Shown here: piece by piece, positions 8,408 to 17,667 of the stretch | How positions within the stretch are numbered: the first letter of the stretch is position 1 | How the letters are laid out: each line of letters begins with the position of its first letter | NCBI GenBank assembly: GCA_945948535.1 | Contig: CAMFBN010000005.1 | Span: 1-64,000 of the forward strand | Length of the DNA stretch: 64,000 nucleotides | Origin: an uncultured Clostridia bacterium | Lineage (GTDB): Bacteria > Bacillota > Clostridia > Oscillospirales > Oscillospiraceae | Direction: 5' to 3' | Program-made: the position numbers and the translations under genes | Notes under the pieces: generated by a model | Databases searched by the model: none | Told to the model about the DNA's origin: nothing | Seen by the model: only the letters and a program-made list of their open reading frames with translations

Positions 8408-8450
8408 AGAGCCATCTGACTTCATTTGAAATCAGACAGCTCTTTTCACT
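8408..8450 (+). terminator. Second hairpin terminator before the ABC exporter operon
   Basis: GAGC...TCTGA...TTC / GAA...TCAGA...GCTCTTTT forms an imperfect stem closed by TTTT. It sits between the metF terminator and the exporter promoter. The rest of 8314-8490 shows no gene. Confidence 0.5.
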
Positions 8451-8487
8451 TTAATTCACAAATCGTTAAAATTAACTGGCCGAATTG

Positions 8488-8496
8488 TGGTATAAT
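8488..8496 (+). promoter_or_regulatory. Extended -10 promoter of the ABC exporter operon
   Basis: TGGTATAAT (8488-8496) is an extended -10. The nearest -35-like sequence, TTAAAA at 8466-8471, is 19 bases upstream. The start codon of the ATPase gene is 29 bases downstream. Confidence 0.6.
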
Positions 8497-8524
8497 CAGA
8501 GAAAAATCCATCGAGGTGCGGATT

Positions 8525-9226
8525 ATGGCGTTTGTGGAATTTGAAAATGTGGGAAAGACCTATCACATGGGAGAGGTAGAGATTCATGCCCTTCACGATA
8601 CCTCTTTTGAAGTGGAGAAGGGGGAGCTGGTGGTGATTGTCGGTCCCTCCGGCGCGGGCAAGACGACACTTTTGAATATTCTAGGCGGTATGGACACCCT
8701 GACAACCGGCCGGGTGTTGCTGGATGGGCGGGAGATTTCCGCTCTCAGTAAGAAGGAACTGACCGAGTACCGCCGTCATGACGTGGGGTTTGTGTTCCAG
8801 TTTTACAATCTGATCGGCAATCTGACCGCGTTGGAGAATGTGGAGCTGGCGAATCAGATCTGCAAAAATCCGCTGGACGCAGACGAGATTCTGAAGGAAG
8901 TGGGGTTGGAGGAGCGAAAGAAGAACTTCCCCAGCCAGCTGTCCGGCGGCGAGCAGCAGCGGGTTGCCATTGCCCGGGCACTGGCGAAGAACCCCAAGCT
9001 TCTGCTGTGCGATGAGCCTACCGGCGCGCTGGATTACCAGACCGGCAAGGCGATTTTGCAGCTGTTGCAGGATACCGGACGCAGAACCGGTATGACCGTC
9101 ATAATCATCACCCACAACGGCGCGCTCACCGCTATGGCAGACCGGGTCATCCGGGTGAAGAACGGCACGGTTGCTTCGGTGACAAAGAACGAGCATCCCC
9201 AGAACATATCGGAGATTGAGTGGTAA
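8525..9226 (+). CDS. ABC transporter ATP-binding protein, MacB/LolD type (233 aa)
   Basis: ATPase subunit of a MacB/LolD-type exporter. Walker A is GPSGAGKTT near residue 40, the signature is LSGGEQQR near 140, and Walker B is [12 protein letters not shown] near 165. The ALD after the glutamate and the Q-loop [11 protein letters not shown] are typical of this subfamily, which couples to FtsX-fold permeases that do mechanical work rather than carry substrate through a channel. Start ATG 8525 follows GAGGTG (8513-8518). The frame is open upstream, but the N-terminus [13 protein letters not shown] is the family's. The permease gene starts 3 bases after the stop. Confidence 0.93.
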   Translation: MAFVEFENVGKTYHMGEVEIHALHDTSFEVEKGELVVIVGPSGAGKTTLLNILGGMDTLTTGRVLLDGREISALSKKELTEYRRHDVGFVFQFYNLIGNLTALENVELANQICKNPLDADEILKEVGLEERKKNFPSQLSGGEQQRVAIARALAKNPKLLLCDEPTGALDYQTGKAILQLLQDTGRRTGMTVIIITHNGALTAMADRVIRVKNGTVASVTKNEHPQNISEIEW

Positions 9227-9228
9227 TC

Positions 9229-12200
9229 ATGAGCAAGAGTGCCATGCGCAGAAATCTGCGCCAATCCATTATCAAATCCATAGGGCGGTACTTGGCGATT
9301 ACCATGATTATTGCGCTGGGTGCCGGATTATTCGTAGGCCTTCTGATGACGAAAACGGACATGGTTGCCACGGGCCAGACCTTCATGGATCAGCAGGATA
9401 TGTTCGACCTGAGAATGATCAGCAACTACGGCTGGACGAACAAATATGTGCAAAAATTCTCAGAGCTTTCGGGAGTAACCGCCGCGGAGGGCGTGTACTG
9501 CATTGACCTGATTGCGAATCGGGAGGATAGTACACAGGAGTCGGTATTTCGGTTCTATACCATCCCGGACAACGTGGACAAGGTGGCCCTCCGGGGCGGA
9601 AGAATGCCCCAGAAGGACGACGAATGCCTTGCCGACGGCTATCGCAATGACGACAGTGTTCTCGGCACTACGATCACGATTTCCGACAGCAATGACCCGG
9701 ATTCCCTTGACAAGGTGGTTCAGAAGACCTTCACCATTGTGGGCTATGTGTCCTCGCCGCTTTATATGGATATGAACCGGGGCACCACTTCCGTGGGCAG
9801 CGGCTCTCTTTCTGACTGTTTCTATGTGCCCAAGGCAGCGCTGGACAACGATTATTATACGGAGGTTCATCTTCGGCTTGACGGCAGTCACAAAATCTAC
9901 ACCGAGGAATACAACGATTTTCTGGATGCGGAAGCTGACCGGCTGAAGTCGCGGGCAGAGCAGCTGTGTGAAGAACGTTTTTCCGATGTCAAGGCAGAGG
10001 CGGAGGAAGAATACGATAAGGGCTATCGGGAGTATCAGGACGGCGTCAAGGAATATGAGGACGCGAAGAAAGACGCGGAGAAGGAACTTGCCGATGCGGA
10101 GCAGAAACTGAAGGACGGCGAGGAAGAACTGGAAAAGAACAGAAAAAAGCTGATCGACGGTGCGAAGGAGATCGAAGAGGGCCGGGAAAAGATCGAAGAG
10201 GCCCGGAGTCAGATTGAAGATGGGCGGAAGGAACTGGCTCAGAAGAAAGCGGAAGCGGAGGCACAGTTCACCGCCGCAAGGCAGGAGTTGGATGCGCAGT
10301 ACGCGGCGATTTCAGGTTCTTATGAGCAGGTGAAGGATCAAATCGCGTCTGCGACGGAATTTGCCGCCAGATATGAATCCCTGCCCGGTATGATCTCGGA
10401 GAATGAAAGCAGAATTGAAGCCCTTACGGCCAGTCTGGAAGCAGCGCCGGAAGAGGAAAAGCCGGGCATCGAGGAACAGATCAACGCGCTGAGGCTGCAA
10501 AACGAGGCTTTGAACACGGAGTTGAGTGCGGGCAGCGGTGCCTATACGCAGGCCCAACAGGTTCTTCAAATCGCGGATGCCATGGCGGCAGTTCAGGCCG
10601 GCTATGCCGCGCTGGAAAGCCAGAAGGCCGCCGCCGAGAAGCAGCTTGCGGAGGCGAAAGCGCAGCTCGACAAGGGCGAGCAGGAGATGTGGGCCAATGA
10701 AATCAAGCTGAACAATGCCGAAAAGAAACTGGCTGTCGGCTGGGGCGAGTGGAAGAAAGGAAAAGATGAGCTGAAGGACGGCTGGAATGACTATGAGCAG
10801 GCAAAACAGGACGCCGAGAAAGAACTGGCGGATGCCGAAGCGGAGTTGAAGGACGCGGAAGAAGAACTGCTGGATGCCCGTGACGAGATTGATTCCATGG
10901 ACACGCCGGATCTGATGATTCTGGACCGGAACAGCAACGTGGGCTACAACAATCTGGACAGTTCTTCGGATATTGTGGCGGGTGTCTCCCGGGTGTTCCC
11001 GGTGTTTTTCATCCTGATTGCGGCGTTGGTCTGCATTACCACAATGACGCGGATGATCGATGAGGAGCGCACACAGATCGGAACTCTGAAGGCGCTGGGC
11101 TACACCGACCGGGAGATCATGAGCAAATATCTCATCTATTCCGGCAGCGGCGCGGTGTTGGGCTGCGCTCTGGGCATTGCGGCAGGCTGTACCATTTTTC
11201 CCCAGATTCTATGGAAGGCCTACTGCATCATGCTGAATATTCAGCCCAATGTGGTTTTAACCTTCAACTGGCCTCTTTCCATAGCGGTGCTGGTGATCTA
11301 TACGGCGGTCATGCTCTTTGTTACCTGGTGGTGCTGCCATAAGACTCTCGCAGAGAATCCGGCAGAATTGATCCGCCCCAAGGCACCGGAGGCGGGAAAG
11401 CAGATCTTTGTGGAAAGGCTGCCTTTCTGGAAGAAAATCAGCTTCCTGAATAAGGTGACCATCCGCAACATCTTCCGCTACCGGCAGCGGCTGGCAATGA
11501 TGCTCATTGGCATCGGCGGCTGTACGGCGCTGCTGCTGACGGGCTTTGGACTGCGGGATTCCATTTCCAATGTTGCGGCCTATCAGTTTGAAAATGTGAC
11601 AAAATATGATATTTCCGTCTATTTCCGGGAGGAACCCTCTGAACGGCAGCAGGAAAAGTTCAGAAAAACGGTAGAGCGGGATGCCGAAAATATGATGTTC
11701 TATCATCAGAGCAGCGTAGAACTGGACTTTGACAACCGGGTAAAGGAAATCTATCTGCTTTCCGGCGGTGACGAACTTGCCAGCTTCATTGATTTCCACA
11801 AGGGGGATAACCAGCTCTCCATGCCCGGAAAGGATCAGGTTCTCCTGTCCTCCGGAGTTGCGGAAAATCTGGGCATCCGGGGAGGGGACGAGCTGATTCT
11901 GCGCAATGGCGATCTGGAGGAGCTGCACCTGACGGTGTCCGGCATCTATGACAATCATGTATACAACTATGCCATTGTGTCACCGGTAACCATTTCCGGC
12001 CAGTGGGGGAAGGAACCGGAATACCAGATGGCCTTCGTCCGCATGAAGGACGGCGCCGATGTCCACGCCCTCGGCGCTGCAATCAGTGACTTAAGCTATG
12101 TGATGAATGTGTCGGTCAGCGAGGACCTGGCGGCAACGGTAAGCAGAATGATGGAAGCGATGGATCTGGTGGTCTGGGTTATCGTCTTCTGTGCGGGACT

Positions 12201-12561
12201 GCTGGCGGTGACGGTTCTTTACAACCTGACCAACATCAACATCAACGAGCGGATTCGGGAGATTGCCACCATCAAGGTTCTTGGCTTCAACGCCTCAGAA
12301 ACGGCAGCTTACGTGTTCAAGGAGAATCTGGCGCTGACGGTGGTCGGGGCGCTGCTGGGGCTGGTGTTTGGCAAGCTGCTGTTGATTTTCGTCATGAGCC
12401 AGATCAAGATTGACATGGTCTGGTTTACGGTACTGGCAGAGCCGATTTCCTACGTTTGGTCCATCGGCCTGACGCTGCTGTCCGCACTGGTGGTGGACTT
12501 CGTGTTCTATTTCCGTCTGGACAAGATCAACATGGCGGAAGCGTTAAAATCGGTAGAATAA
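9229..12561 (+). CDS. FtsX-like ABC permease with long extracytoplasmic coiled coil (1110 aa)
   Basis: Large MacB/FtsX-fold permease. A first membrane helix lies near residues 20-40. An extracytoplasmic domain follows and leads into a charged coiled coil at about 250-560. Then come three helices with FtsX-like sequence (ALVCITTMTRMIDEERTQIG, TLKALGYTDREIM near 600-625), a second extracytoplasmic domain, and a repeated FtsX block near the C-terminus (INERIREIATIKVLGF). The coiled coil contains a repeated motif DAEKELADAE near residues 280 and 525, which suggests an antiparallel hairpin reaching through the cell wall. ATG 9229 has GGAG upstream; an in-frame GTG at 9220 overlaps the ATPase stop. 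The exported substrate is unknown. No two-component system is adjacent, unlike bacitracin-type exporters. Confidence 0.88.
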   Translation: MSKSAMRRNLRQSIIKSIGRYLAITMIIALGAGLFVGLLMTKTDMVATGQTFMDQQDMFDLRMISNYGWTNKYVQKFSELSGVTAAEGVYCIDLIANREDSTQESVFRFYTIPDNVDKVALRGGRMPQKDDECLADGYRNDDSVLGTTITISDSNDPDSLDKVVQKTFTIVGYVSSPLYMDMNRGTTSVGSGSLSDCFYVPKAALDNDYYTEVHLRLDGSHKIYTEEYNDFLDAEADRLKSRAEQLCEERFSDVKAEAEEEYDKGYREYQDGVKEYEDAKKDAEKELADAEQKLKDGEEELEKNRKKLIDGAKEIEEGREKIEEARSQIEDGRKELAQKKAEAEAQFTAARQELDAQYAAISGSYEQVKDQIASATEFAARYESLPGMISENESRIEALTASLEAAPEEEKPGIEEQINALRLQNEALNTELSAGSGAYTQAQQVLQIADAMAAVQAGYAALESQKAAAEKQLAEAKAQLDKGEQEMWANEIKLNNAEKKLAVGWGEWKKGKDELKDGWNDYEQAKQDAEKELADAEAELKDAEEELLDARDEIDSMDTPDLMILDRNSNVGYNNLDSSSDIVAGVSRVFPVFFILIAALVCITTMTRMIDEERTQIGTLKALGYTDREIMSKYLIYSGSGAVLGCALGIAAGCTIFPQILWKAYCIMLNIQPNVVLTFNWPLSIAVLVIYTAVMLFVTWWCCHKTLAENPAELIRPKAPEAGKQIFVERLPFWKKISFLNKVTIRNIFRYRQRLAMMLIGIGGCTALLLTGFGLRDSISNVAAYQFENVTKYDISVYFREEPSERQQEKFRKTVERDAENMMFYHQSSVELDFDNRVKEIYLLSGGDELASFIDFHKGDNQLSMPGKDQVLLSSGVAENLGIRGGDELILRNGDLEELHLTVSGIYDNHVYNYAIVSPVTISGQWGKEPEYQMAFVRMKDGADVHALGAAISDLSYVMNVSVSEDLAATVSRMMEAMDLVVWVIVFCAGLLAVTVLYNLTNININERIREIATIKVLGFNASETAAYVFKENLALTVVGALLGLVFGKLLLIFVMSQIKIDMVWFTVLAEPISYVWSIGLTLLSALVVDFVFYFRLDKINMAEALKSVE

Positions 12562-12565
12562 AGGA

Positions 12566-12603
12566 ACGGCTATCGTCTCAAGCGAGGCGATAGCCGTATT
12601 TTT
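12566..12603. terminator. Bidirectional terminator between the exporter and aroQ
   Basis: Stem ACGGCTATCG / CGATAGCCGT with an inner CTC / GAG pair, followed by ATTTTT on the plus strand. It separates the converging exporter and shikimate operons and overlaps the aroQ stop region. Confidence 0.75.
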
Positions 12604-13033
12604 AACCATATTGTTCCACAAGGTACTGTATCGCTTCCCGGTAGCCCTGAAAGCCGTGACCCTTGATGGTTTTGCAGCAGGCCATGCCTGCGTAGGAAAT
12701 CTGCCGGAAGGATTCCCGGGCGTCCACATCGGAGATATGTACCTCCACAGCGGGGATGGAAACCGCTTTCAGGGCGTCCAGAATTGCCACGGAGGTGTGG
12801 GTGTAGGCGGCGGGATTGATAACGATTCCGTCAATTTTTCCGTAGGCCCACTGGATTTTGTCCACAATATCTCCCTCATGGTTGGACTGGTATTGTTCTA
12901 CCTCCACACCCAGCTCCTTTGCGGTGTCCTCCAGCAGGGTAAGAAGATCCGCGAAGGTGTTTTTACCGTAAATTCCCGGCTCCCGGATGCCCAGCATATT
13001 CAGATTCGGGCCGTTGATTACCAGAATTTTCAT
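12602..13033 (-). CDS. aroQ: Type II 3-dehydroquinate dehydratase AroQ (143 aa)
   Basis: Third shikimate-pathway step, dehydroquinate to dehydroshikimate, by the dodecameric type II enzyme. Family landmarks are NGPNLNMLGIREPGIYG at the N-terminus with the catalytic Tyr, the QSNHEGDIVD loop, NPAAYTHTSVAI with its catalytic region, VEVHISD, and the final helix after GFQGY. Length is typical. The start overlaps the aroEK stop by 4 bases (ATGA), which makes translational coupling likely. It is the last gene of the aromatic operon. Confidence 0.95.
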   Translation of the reverse strand: MKILVINGPNLNMLGIREPGIYGKNTFADLLTLLEDTAKELGVEVEQYQSNHEGDIVDKIQWAYGKIDGIVINPAAYTHTSVAILDALKAVSIPAVEVHISDVDARESFRQISYAGMACCKTIKGHGFQGYREAIQYLVEQYG

Positions 13034-14256
13034 GACAATTCCTCCAGCTGTGACAGAATTTCGCTGACAGTCTGCTCCGGACTTCCGGCGTTTTCCACCC
13101 GGATATCCGCGAAGGACTCATACAGGGGCTTTCGAATCGTGTACATTTCCTCCAAACGATTTGCTTGAGACAGAGGCCGCCCCTCTGTTGGCAGCAAGGA
13201 CAGGCTTCGTTCCAGCCAGACAATGCTACCGTTCTGATGGAGGGCCGGATAGTTTTCCTCCCGGGTGACACAGCCACCGCCGGTGGCAATCACCAAACCG
13301 GACTGCTTGCCCAAATTCTCCAGAGTTGCCGTCTCCAATTTGCGGAAGACTTTTTCCCCGTCCTGGGCGAAAATTCCGGGAATGGACTTTCCTGCCAATT
13401 GGATGATTTCCTCATCGGCATCCACGAATGACCGTCCCAGTTTCTCCGCCAACAGTTTGCCAACGGTGCTTTTTCCGCAGCCGGGCATCCCGATAAGGAC
13501 GATATTTTTCATCTGCCGCGACAAGATTCCGTGGATTTTTCCGATGCAGCTGTCCGGCAGCTTCTTTCCCGTAAAGTATTCCGAGGCTTCCTTTGCCTGG
13601 GCCACCAGCATCCACAGGCCGTTTTCGTGAGGAACGCCCAAAGCCTCGGCATCCAGCAGCAATTTGGTTTTGGCGGGATTGTAGATCACATCCAGTACGC
13701 CCTCCAATTTGGGAAAGCGGTTCAGGTCAATGGGGGAGACGCCGGTGTTTGGGTACATACCTACGGGTGTTGCATTGACGATCACGGACGCATCGGCGTG
13801 TAGGTGCAGATTATCGTAGTTATTTTCTCCGGAACGGGAAATCACAACAGGCGCAGCGCCCAAATCCTTCAGCGCCGCCACAGCCATATTGGAGGTGCCG
13901 CCGCTGCCCAGAACCAGAACCTTTTTCCCAGCCACAGCGATACCGCTGTGCCTTACCAGCGAGACGAAGCCGAAATAATCGGAATTGTGCCCAAACAGGC
14001 TGCCGTCAGCTCTGCGGACGATGGTATTTACAGAACCGATTTTCCGGGCGGCAGCGGACAATTCATCCAGATAGGGAATCACATCTTTTTTGTAGGGAAT
14101 GGTCACGTTGATTCCGGTAAAATCCCCATCCTTGAGAAAAGAAGCCAGCTGTTCCGGCTCTTTTTCAAAAAGCGCATAGGAATAATCGCCCAGCATCCCG
14201 TGAATCTGGGGGGAATAGCTGTGTCCCAGCTTCCGCCCCAATAATCCGCATTTCAT
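13030..14256 (-). CDS. Bifunctional shikimate dehydrogenase / shikimate kinase (AroE-AroK fusion, 408 aa)
   Basis: Residues 1-245 are shikimate dehydrogenase: SYSPQIH substrate loop, NVTIPYK with the catalytic Lys near 56, the HNSDYFG Asp, and the dinucleotide loop LVLGSGGTSN. Residues 249-408 are shikimate kinase: Walker A GMPGCGKST near 256-264, the DADEEI Asp, the ATGGG loop and the GRPL lid arginine segment. The joint (SRQMKNIVLIG) has no ribosome site before the internal Met, so this is a true fusion carrying out consecutive pathway steps. Its order is unusual: many bacteria keep the genes apart. The start was set at ATG 14256, which overlaps the pheA stop by one base (TGATG); a TTG one codon upstream is also possible. 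Confidence 0.93.
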   Translation of the reverse strand: MKCGLLGRKLGHSYSPQIHGMLGDYSYALFEKEPEQLASFLKDGDFTGINVTIPYKKDVIPYLDELSAAARKIGSVNTIVRRADGSLFGHNSDYFGFVSLVRHSGIAVAGKKVLVLGSGGTSNMAVAALKDLGAAPVVISRSGENNYDNLHLHADASVIVNATPVGMYPNTGVSPIDLNRFPKLEGVLDVIYNPAKTKLLLDAEALGVPHENGLWMLVAQAKEASEYFTGKKLPDSCIGKIHGILSRQMKNIVLIGMPGCGKSTVGKLLAEKLGRSFVDADEEIIQLAGKSIPGIFAQDGEKVFRKLETATLENLGKQSGLVIATGGGCVTREENYPALHQNGSIVWLERSLSLLPTEGRPLSQANRLEEMYTIRKPLYESFADIRVENAGSPEQTVSEILSQLEELS

Positions 14257-15398
14257 CAAATCACCTCGGTATAGCTGCCCAGATACTTAAATTCCTCGCA
14301 CAATTCATCCAACTCACACATGAGCTGCACGTATTCCTCGGAATAAATGGAAGTGTCCAGATCAAAATAGAACATGAACTCAAATTCCCGGTCGGGAATG
14401 GGGCGGGATTCCAGCTTGGTAACGTTGATACCCAAGGTGTACAGACGGGCGAGAACCTTATACAGGGCGCCGGGTTTATGGGGGAGAACCATCATGATGC
14501 TGGTTTTGTCGGAGCCGGGATAGATTTCCAGATTTTTACTGATGCAGATAAACCGGGTACGGTTGTTGCCCTTGTCCTGCACGGAGGCGGCAAGGCAGCT
14601 CAGCCCGTACAGCTCCGCACAGGAGCGGCTGGACAGGGCGGCAACGTCCTTCTCACCGGAGTTTGCTACCATTTCCGCCGCCACTGCGGTATTTTCCACG
14701 GCAACCACGTTGACACCGGGCAGGCCGCGAAGGAAGTCACTGCATTGATTGATGGCCTGTTCGTGGGAATAGATGGTCTTGATGTCGGCAAGGGAAGCGC
14801 CGGGATTTGCCAGCAGATTGTGGTCCACCTTCAGCCGGAAGGTGCGGACGATGGAGAAATTGTGCCGGATCATCAGGTCGTAAACCTTGGTGACGGAGCC
14901 TGCCGTGGAATTCTCAATGGGCAGAACGCCGTATTGGCACATACCCTGCTCAATGGCGTTAAAGACCCCCTCAAAATTTTTGAAGTACATAATGAAAGGG
15001 CTTTTGAAGATTTTCTCACAGGCAATCTGGGAGTAGGCCCCTTCCACGCCCTGACAGGCTACAGTAGGCGCCTGTGGGAATAGCTTTGGCGTCCCCTCAA
15101 TGGCCTTGGAAATGGACTGGTACAGCGGGCTGATTTCACCGTTGCGCTTGCTCTGGTAGCTGCGACTCAGCTCGAAGAGCATGGAGTACAGCACCCGGGT
15201 GTAGTTCTCCATCTCCGGGCCGGCCAACTCAGCCACCTTTTGCAGAATTGCCCGCTCCCGTGCGGGAACAAAAATCGGCAGATTGTTGGCTTTTTTGTAG
15301 TCGGCAACCTGTGCGGACAGGCTCATCCGCCGGCAGAACAGCTCCACCAGCTCCTGATCGATCTCGTCAATTTGCTGACGGATTTCTGACAAATCCAT
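14256..15398 (-). CDS. pheA: Chorismate mutase / prephenate dehydratase PheA (380 aa)
   Basis: P-protein that converts chorismate via prephenate to phenylpyruvate. Residues 1-90 form the AroQ-class chorismate mutase helical domain (EIRQQIDEIDQELVELFCRRM). About 105-285 is prephenate dehydratase (VACQGVEGAYSQIA, GVLPIENSTAGSV, NNRTRFICI). About 295-375 is the ACT regulatory domain, in which GALYKVL and LESRP are the usual Phe-binding motifs, so feedback inhibition by Phe is expected. Start ATG 15398 has GGAGGA upstream; the longer frame reaches into aroC without a ribosome site. It lies between aroC and aroEK with nearly no gaps. Confidence 0.95.
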   Translation of the reverse strand: MDLSEIRQQIDEIDQELVELFCRRMSLSAQVADYKKANNLPIFVPARERAILQKVAELAGPEMENYTRVLYSMLFELSRSYQSKRNGEISPLYQSISKAIEGTPKLFPQAPTVACQGVEGAYSQIACEKIFKSPFIMYFKNFEGVFNAIEQGMCQYGVLPIENSTAGSVTKVYDLMIRHNFSIVRTFRLKVDHNLLANPGASLADIKTIYSHEQAINQCSDFLRGLPGVNVVAVENTAVAAEMVANSGEKDVAALSSRSCAELYGLSCLAASVQDKGNNRTRFICISKNLEIYPGSDKTSIMMVLPHKPGALYKVLARLYTLGINVTKLESRPIPDREFEFMFYFDLDTSIYSEEYVQLMCELDELCEEFKYLGSYTEVI

Positions 15399-15402
15399 GG
15401 CT

Positions 15403-16494
15403 TTACTTCCTCCTGTCTGTCTGTGTATTCCCAAGAATCAAGTCGAACATGGCGATGGCGGCAGCTGCCTCAATCACGGGAACCGCTCTGGGGACGATGC
15501 AGGGATCGTGACGGCCTTTCACCACCAGCTCCTGCACCGCTCCCTTGCTCAGGCAGACGCTCTGCTGGGGCCGGGAAATGGACGGCGTGGGCTTGATGGC
15601 GGCCCGGAAAATCACGGGCATCCCATTGGTAATGCCGCCCAGAATGCCGCCCGCGTTGTTGGTCGATGTGCAAATCTTCCCATCGTCAATGGTAAAGGCA
15701 TCGTTGCACTGGCTGCCGCGCAAATTGGCGGCCTCACGGCCAACGCCAAATTCCACGGATTTCACGGCAGGCACGCCGTAGACGATCTGGGCAATCCGGC
15801 TTTCCACACCGCCGAACATCGGTTCCCCCAATCCGGCAGGCACCCCGGTGATGTAGCACTCGATAATGCCGCCAACACTGTCACAATCCGACCTGGCCTC
15901 GGCAATTCTTTCCCGCATCCGCGCCCCGGCGTCAGGGGAGAAAACGGGAAATTCGTTCCCGATAAAATCCAACTGGGGGTTCAGGGGATTCACCTCGAAA
16001 TTATCTTCTACTCCGGCAATGGCTGCAATCCGCGCGGCAACGCGAATACCCCGTTCCGCCAGCCACTGTTTGCACAGCCCTCCCGCGATGCACAGGGACG
16101 CCGTCAGCCGCCCGGAGAAATGTCCGCCGCCGGCCGCGTCCTGAAAGCCGCCATACTTGATTTGCGCGGTGTAATCCGCGTGTCCCGGGCGGGGGCAGTC
16201 GCGCAGGTTGGCGTAGTCACCGGAGCGGGTGTTTGTGTTGTGAATGACGGCGGCAATGGGCGCGCCGCAGGTAAAGCCATCCAGAATCCCTGCCAGGAAA
16301 TCCGGGCGGTCCTCCTCCTTCCGGGGGGTGGACCAGCCATTCTGCCCCGGCGCTCTTCTGTTCAGAAATACCTGTAATGCGTCAAAATCCACGGGAAGCC
16401 CTGCCGGTATTCCATCCAGCGTCATACCGACGGCGGCTCCGTGGGACTGCCCGAAAATAGTCAGTTTCAAATTTTCACCGTAGGTGCTGCTCAT
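15403..16494 (-). CDS. aroC: Chorismate synthase AroC (363 aa)
   Basis: FMN-dependent last step of the shikimate pathway, EPSP to chorismate. Signatures are GQSHGAAVGMTLDGIPAG near the N-terminus, the RRAPGQNGWSTPRKEEDRP segment, a GRLTAS motif, SDCDSVGGIIE, and GILGGITNGMP with R then the VCL tail. Length and N-terminus (MSSTYGENLKLTIFG) are canonical. The start overlaps the end of aroA by 20 bases. The stop is 4 bases from the pheA start. Confidence 0.96.
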   Translation of the reverse strand: MSSTYGENLKLTIFGQSHGAAVGMTLDGIPAGLPVDFDALQVFLNRRAPGQNGWSTPRKEEDRPDFLAGILDGFTCGAPIAAVIHNTNTRSGDYANLRDCPRPGHADYTAQIKYGGFQDAAGGGHFSGRLTASLCIAGGLCKQWLAERGIRVAARIAAIAGVEDNFEVNPLNPQLDFIGNEFPVFSPDAGARMRERIAEARSDCDSVGGIIECYITGVPAGLGEPMFGGVESRIAQIVYGVPAVKSVEFGVGREAANLRGSQCNDAFTIDDGKICTSTNNAGGILGGITNGMPVIFRAAIKPTPSISRPQQSVCLSKGAVQELVVKGRHDPCIVPRAVPVIEAAAAIAMFDLILGNTQTDRRK

Positions 16495-17665
16495 AATTTC
16501 CTCCTAACCGGCGGTATTCCTCAAAAAACTTGGGATACGATTTTTTGACACAATCCGCGCCGAGAATCGTCACCGGTTCCTTACAAACGGTGGCGGCTAT
16601 GGCGGCGGACATGGCGATGCGGTGGTCGTTGACACTGTCCACCGTTCCGCCGGTCAGTCCAGTGCCGAAAACGCGAAGCGTATTCTCGTCAGCTTCCGCC
16701 CTGCCGCCCAGAGCCGTAATCATGGCGATAACGGAAGCCACCCGGTCGGATTCCTTCAGCCGCAGCCGCCGGATGTTCGTAAATACCGCGCCGTTTTTAC
16801 AGGCCGCCACCACGGAGAGAATGGGCACCAGATCGGGAATGTCCGCGGCGGATACCGTAGGGGTGCCGTTGCGAAGTAAAGGCAGGATTTCTATGACTGC
16901 CCGGTCTCCCTGGGGCGAAGCGGTGTTCAGTCCGTGAATCGTCAATTCACTGCCCAGTTCCATTGCCGCCAGGAAAAACGCACCGTTGCTCCAGTCACCT
17001 TCCACGGAAAGATACCCGGGAGAATGAAATTGTTTCCCTCCGGGATGCGCAAAGTCTCCAGCGAAACGGGAGATTGCCTCTTCTGTCATACGGATGTATG
17101 GTTTTGATTCTACTTTTCCGGTAATTTCCAGATGGCTTGGAGCGTCCATGAGAGAAAGAGCCAGCAGCAGGCCGGTGATATACTGGCTGGAAACGCTGCC
17201 GTCAATGAAGTAGTTTCCAGACCTTAGTTTTCCAGTGCAGCGTATGGTATCGGCAGTAGGCCGGGAAAGGCTGCAGCCCATCCGCTCCATTTCTTCCCAA
17301 AGCGGGGACAGGGGGCGCTGTGGCAGCCGTCCTTCCAGTTGGAAAATGGTGTCCACGCCCAGCGCACCGGCCACAGGCAGCAAAAAGCGCAGGGTAGAGC
17401 CGCTGTCGTGACAGTTCAGCTCCGCATTTTCGGGAACCTGCCCAACAGGGAAGACGGTATATCCAGTCGCCGTTCTGAAAATCTCAGCCCCCAGCGCGTT
17501 CAGACACCCCGCGGTGGCCTCAATATCCCGGTTCGTATCGGGACAGCGAAGCTGAGTTGGCTTGTCAGAAAAGGCGGCGCAGATCAGCAGGCGGTGTGCC
17601 TGTGACTTGGAAGGAATGATGGTGATGTCTCCCCGTAAGCTTCGGGGTTGGATGGTAATATCCAT
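16475..17665 (-). CDS. aroA: 3-phosphoshikimate 1-carboxyvinyltransferase (EPSP synthase) AroA (396 aa)
   Basis: Sixth shikimate step: shikimate-3-phosphate plus PEP gives EPSP. Seen motifs are PSKSQAHRLLI with the phosphate-binding KSxxxR set, NCHDSGSTLRFLLPVAGALG (PEP loop; the usual GTxxR is replaced by SGSTLR), QYITGLLLAL, and RLRLKESDRV near residue 305, then DHRIAMS. The sequence is of the shorter, divergent class common in Clostridia. ATG 17665 was preferred; GTG at 17671, which overlaps the aroB stop as GTGA, is also possible. Confidence 0.94.
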   Translation of the reverse strand: MDITIQPRSLRGDITIIPSKSQAHRLLICAAFSDKPTQLRCPDTNRDIEATAGCLNALGAEIFRTATGYTVFPVGQVPENAELNCHDSGSTLRFLLPVAGALGVDTIFQLEGRLPQRPLSPLWEEMERMGCSLSRPTADTIRCTGKLRSGNYFIDGSVSSQYITGLLLALSLMDAPSHLEITGKVESKPYIRMTEEAISRFAGDFAHPGGKQFHSPGYLSVEGDWSNGAFFLAAMELGSELTIHGLNTASPQGDRAVIEILPLLRNGTPTVSAADIPDLVPILSVVAACKNGAVFTNIRRLRLKESDRVASVIAMITALGGRAEADENTLRVFGTGLTGGTVDSVNDHRIAMSAAIAATVCKEPVTILGADCVKKSYPKFFEEYRRLGGNYEQHLR

Positions 17666-17667
17666 AC

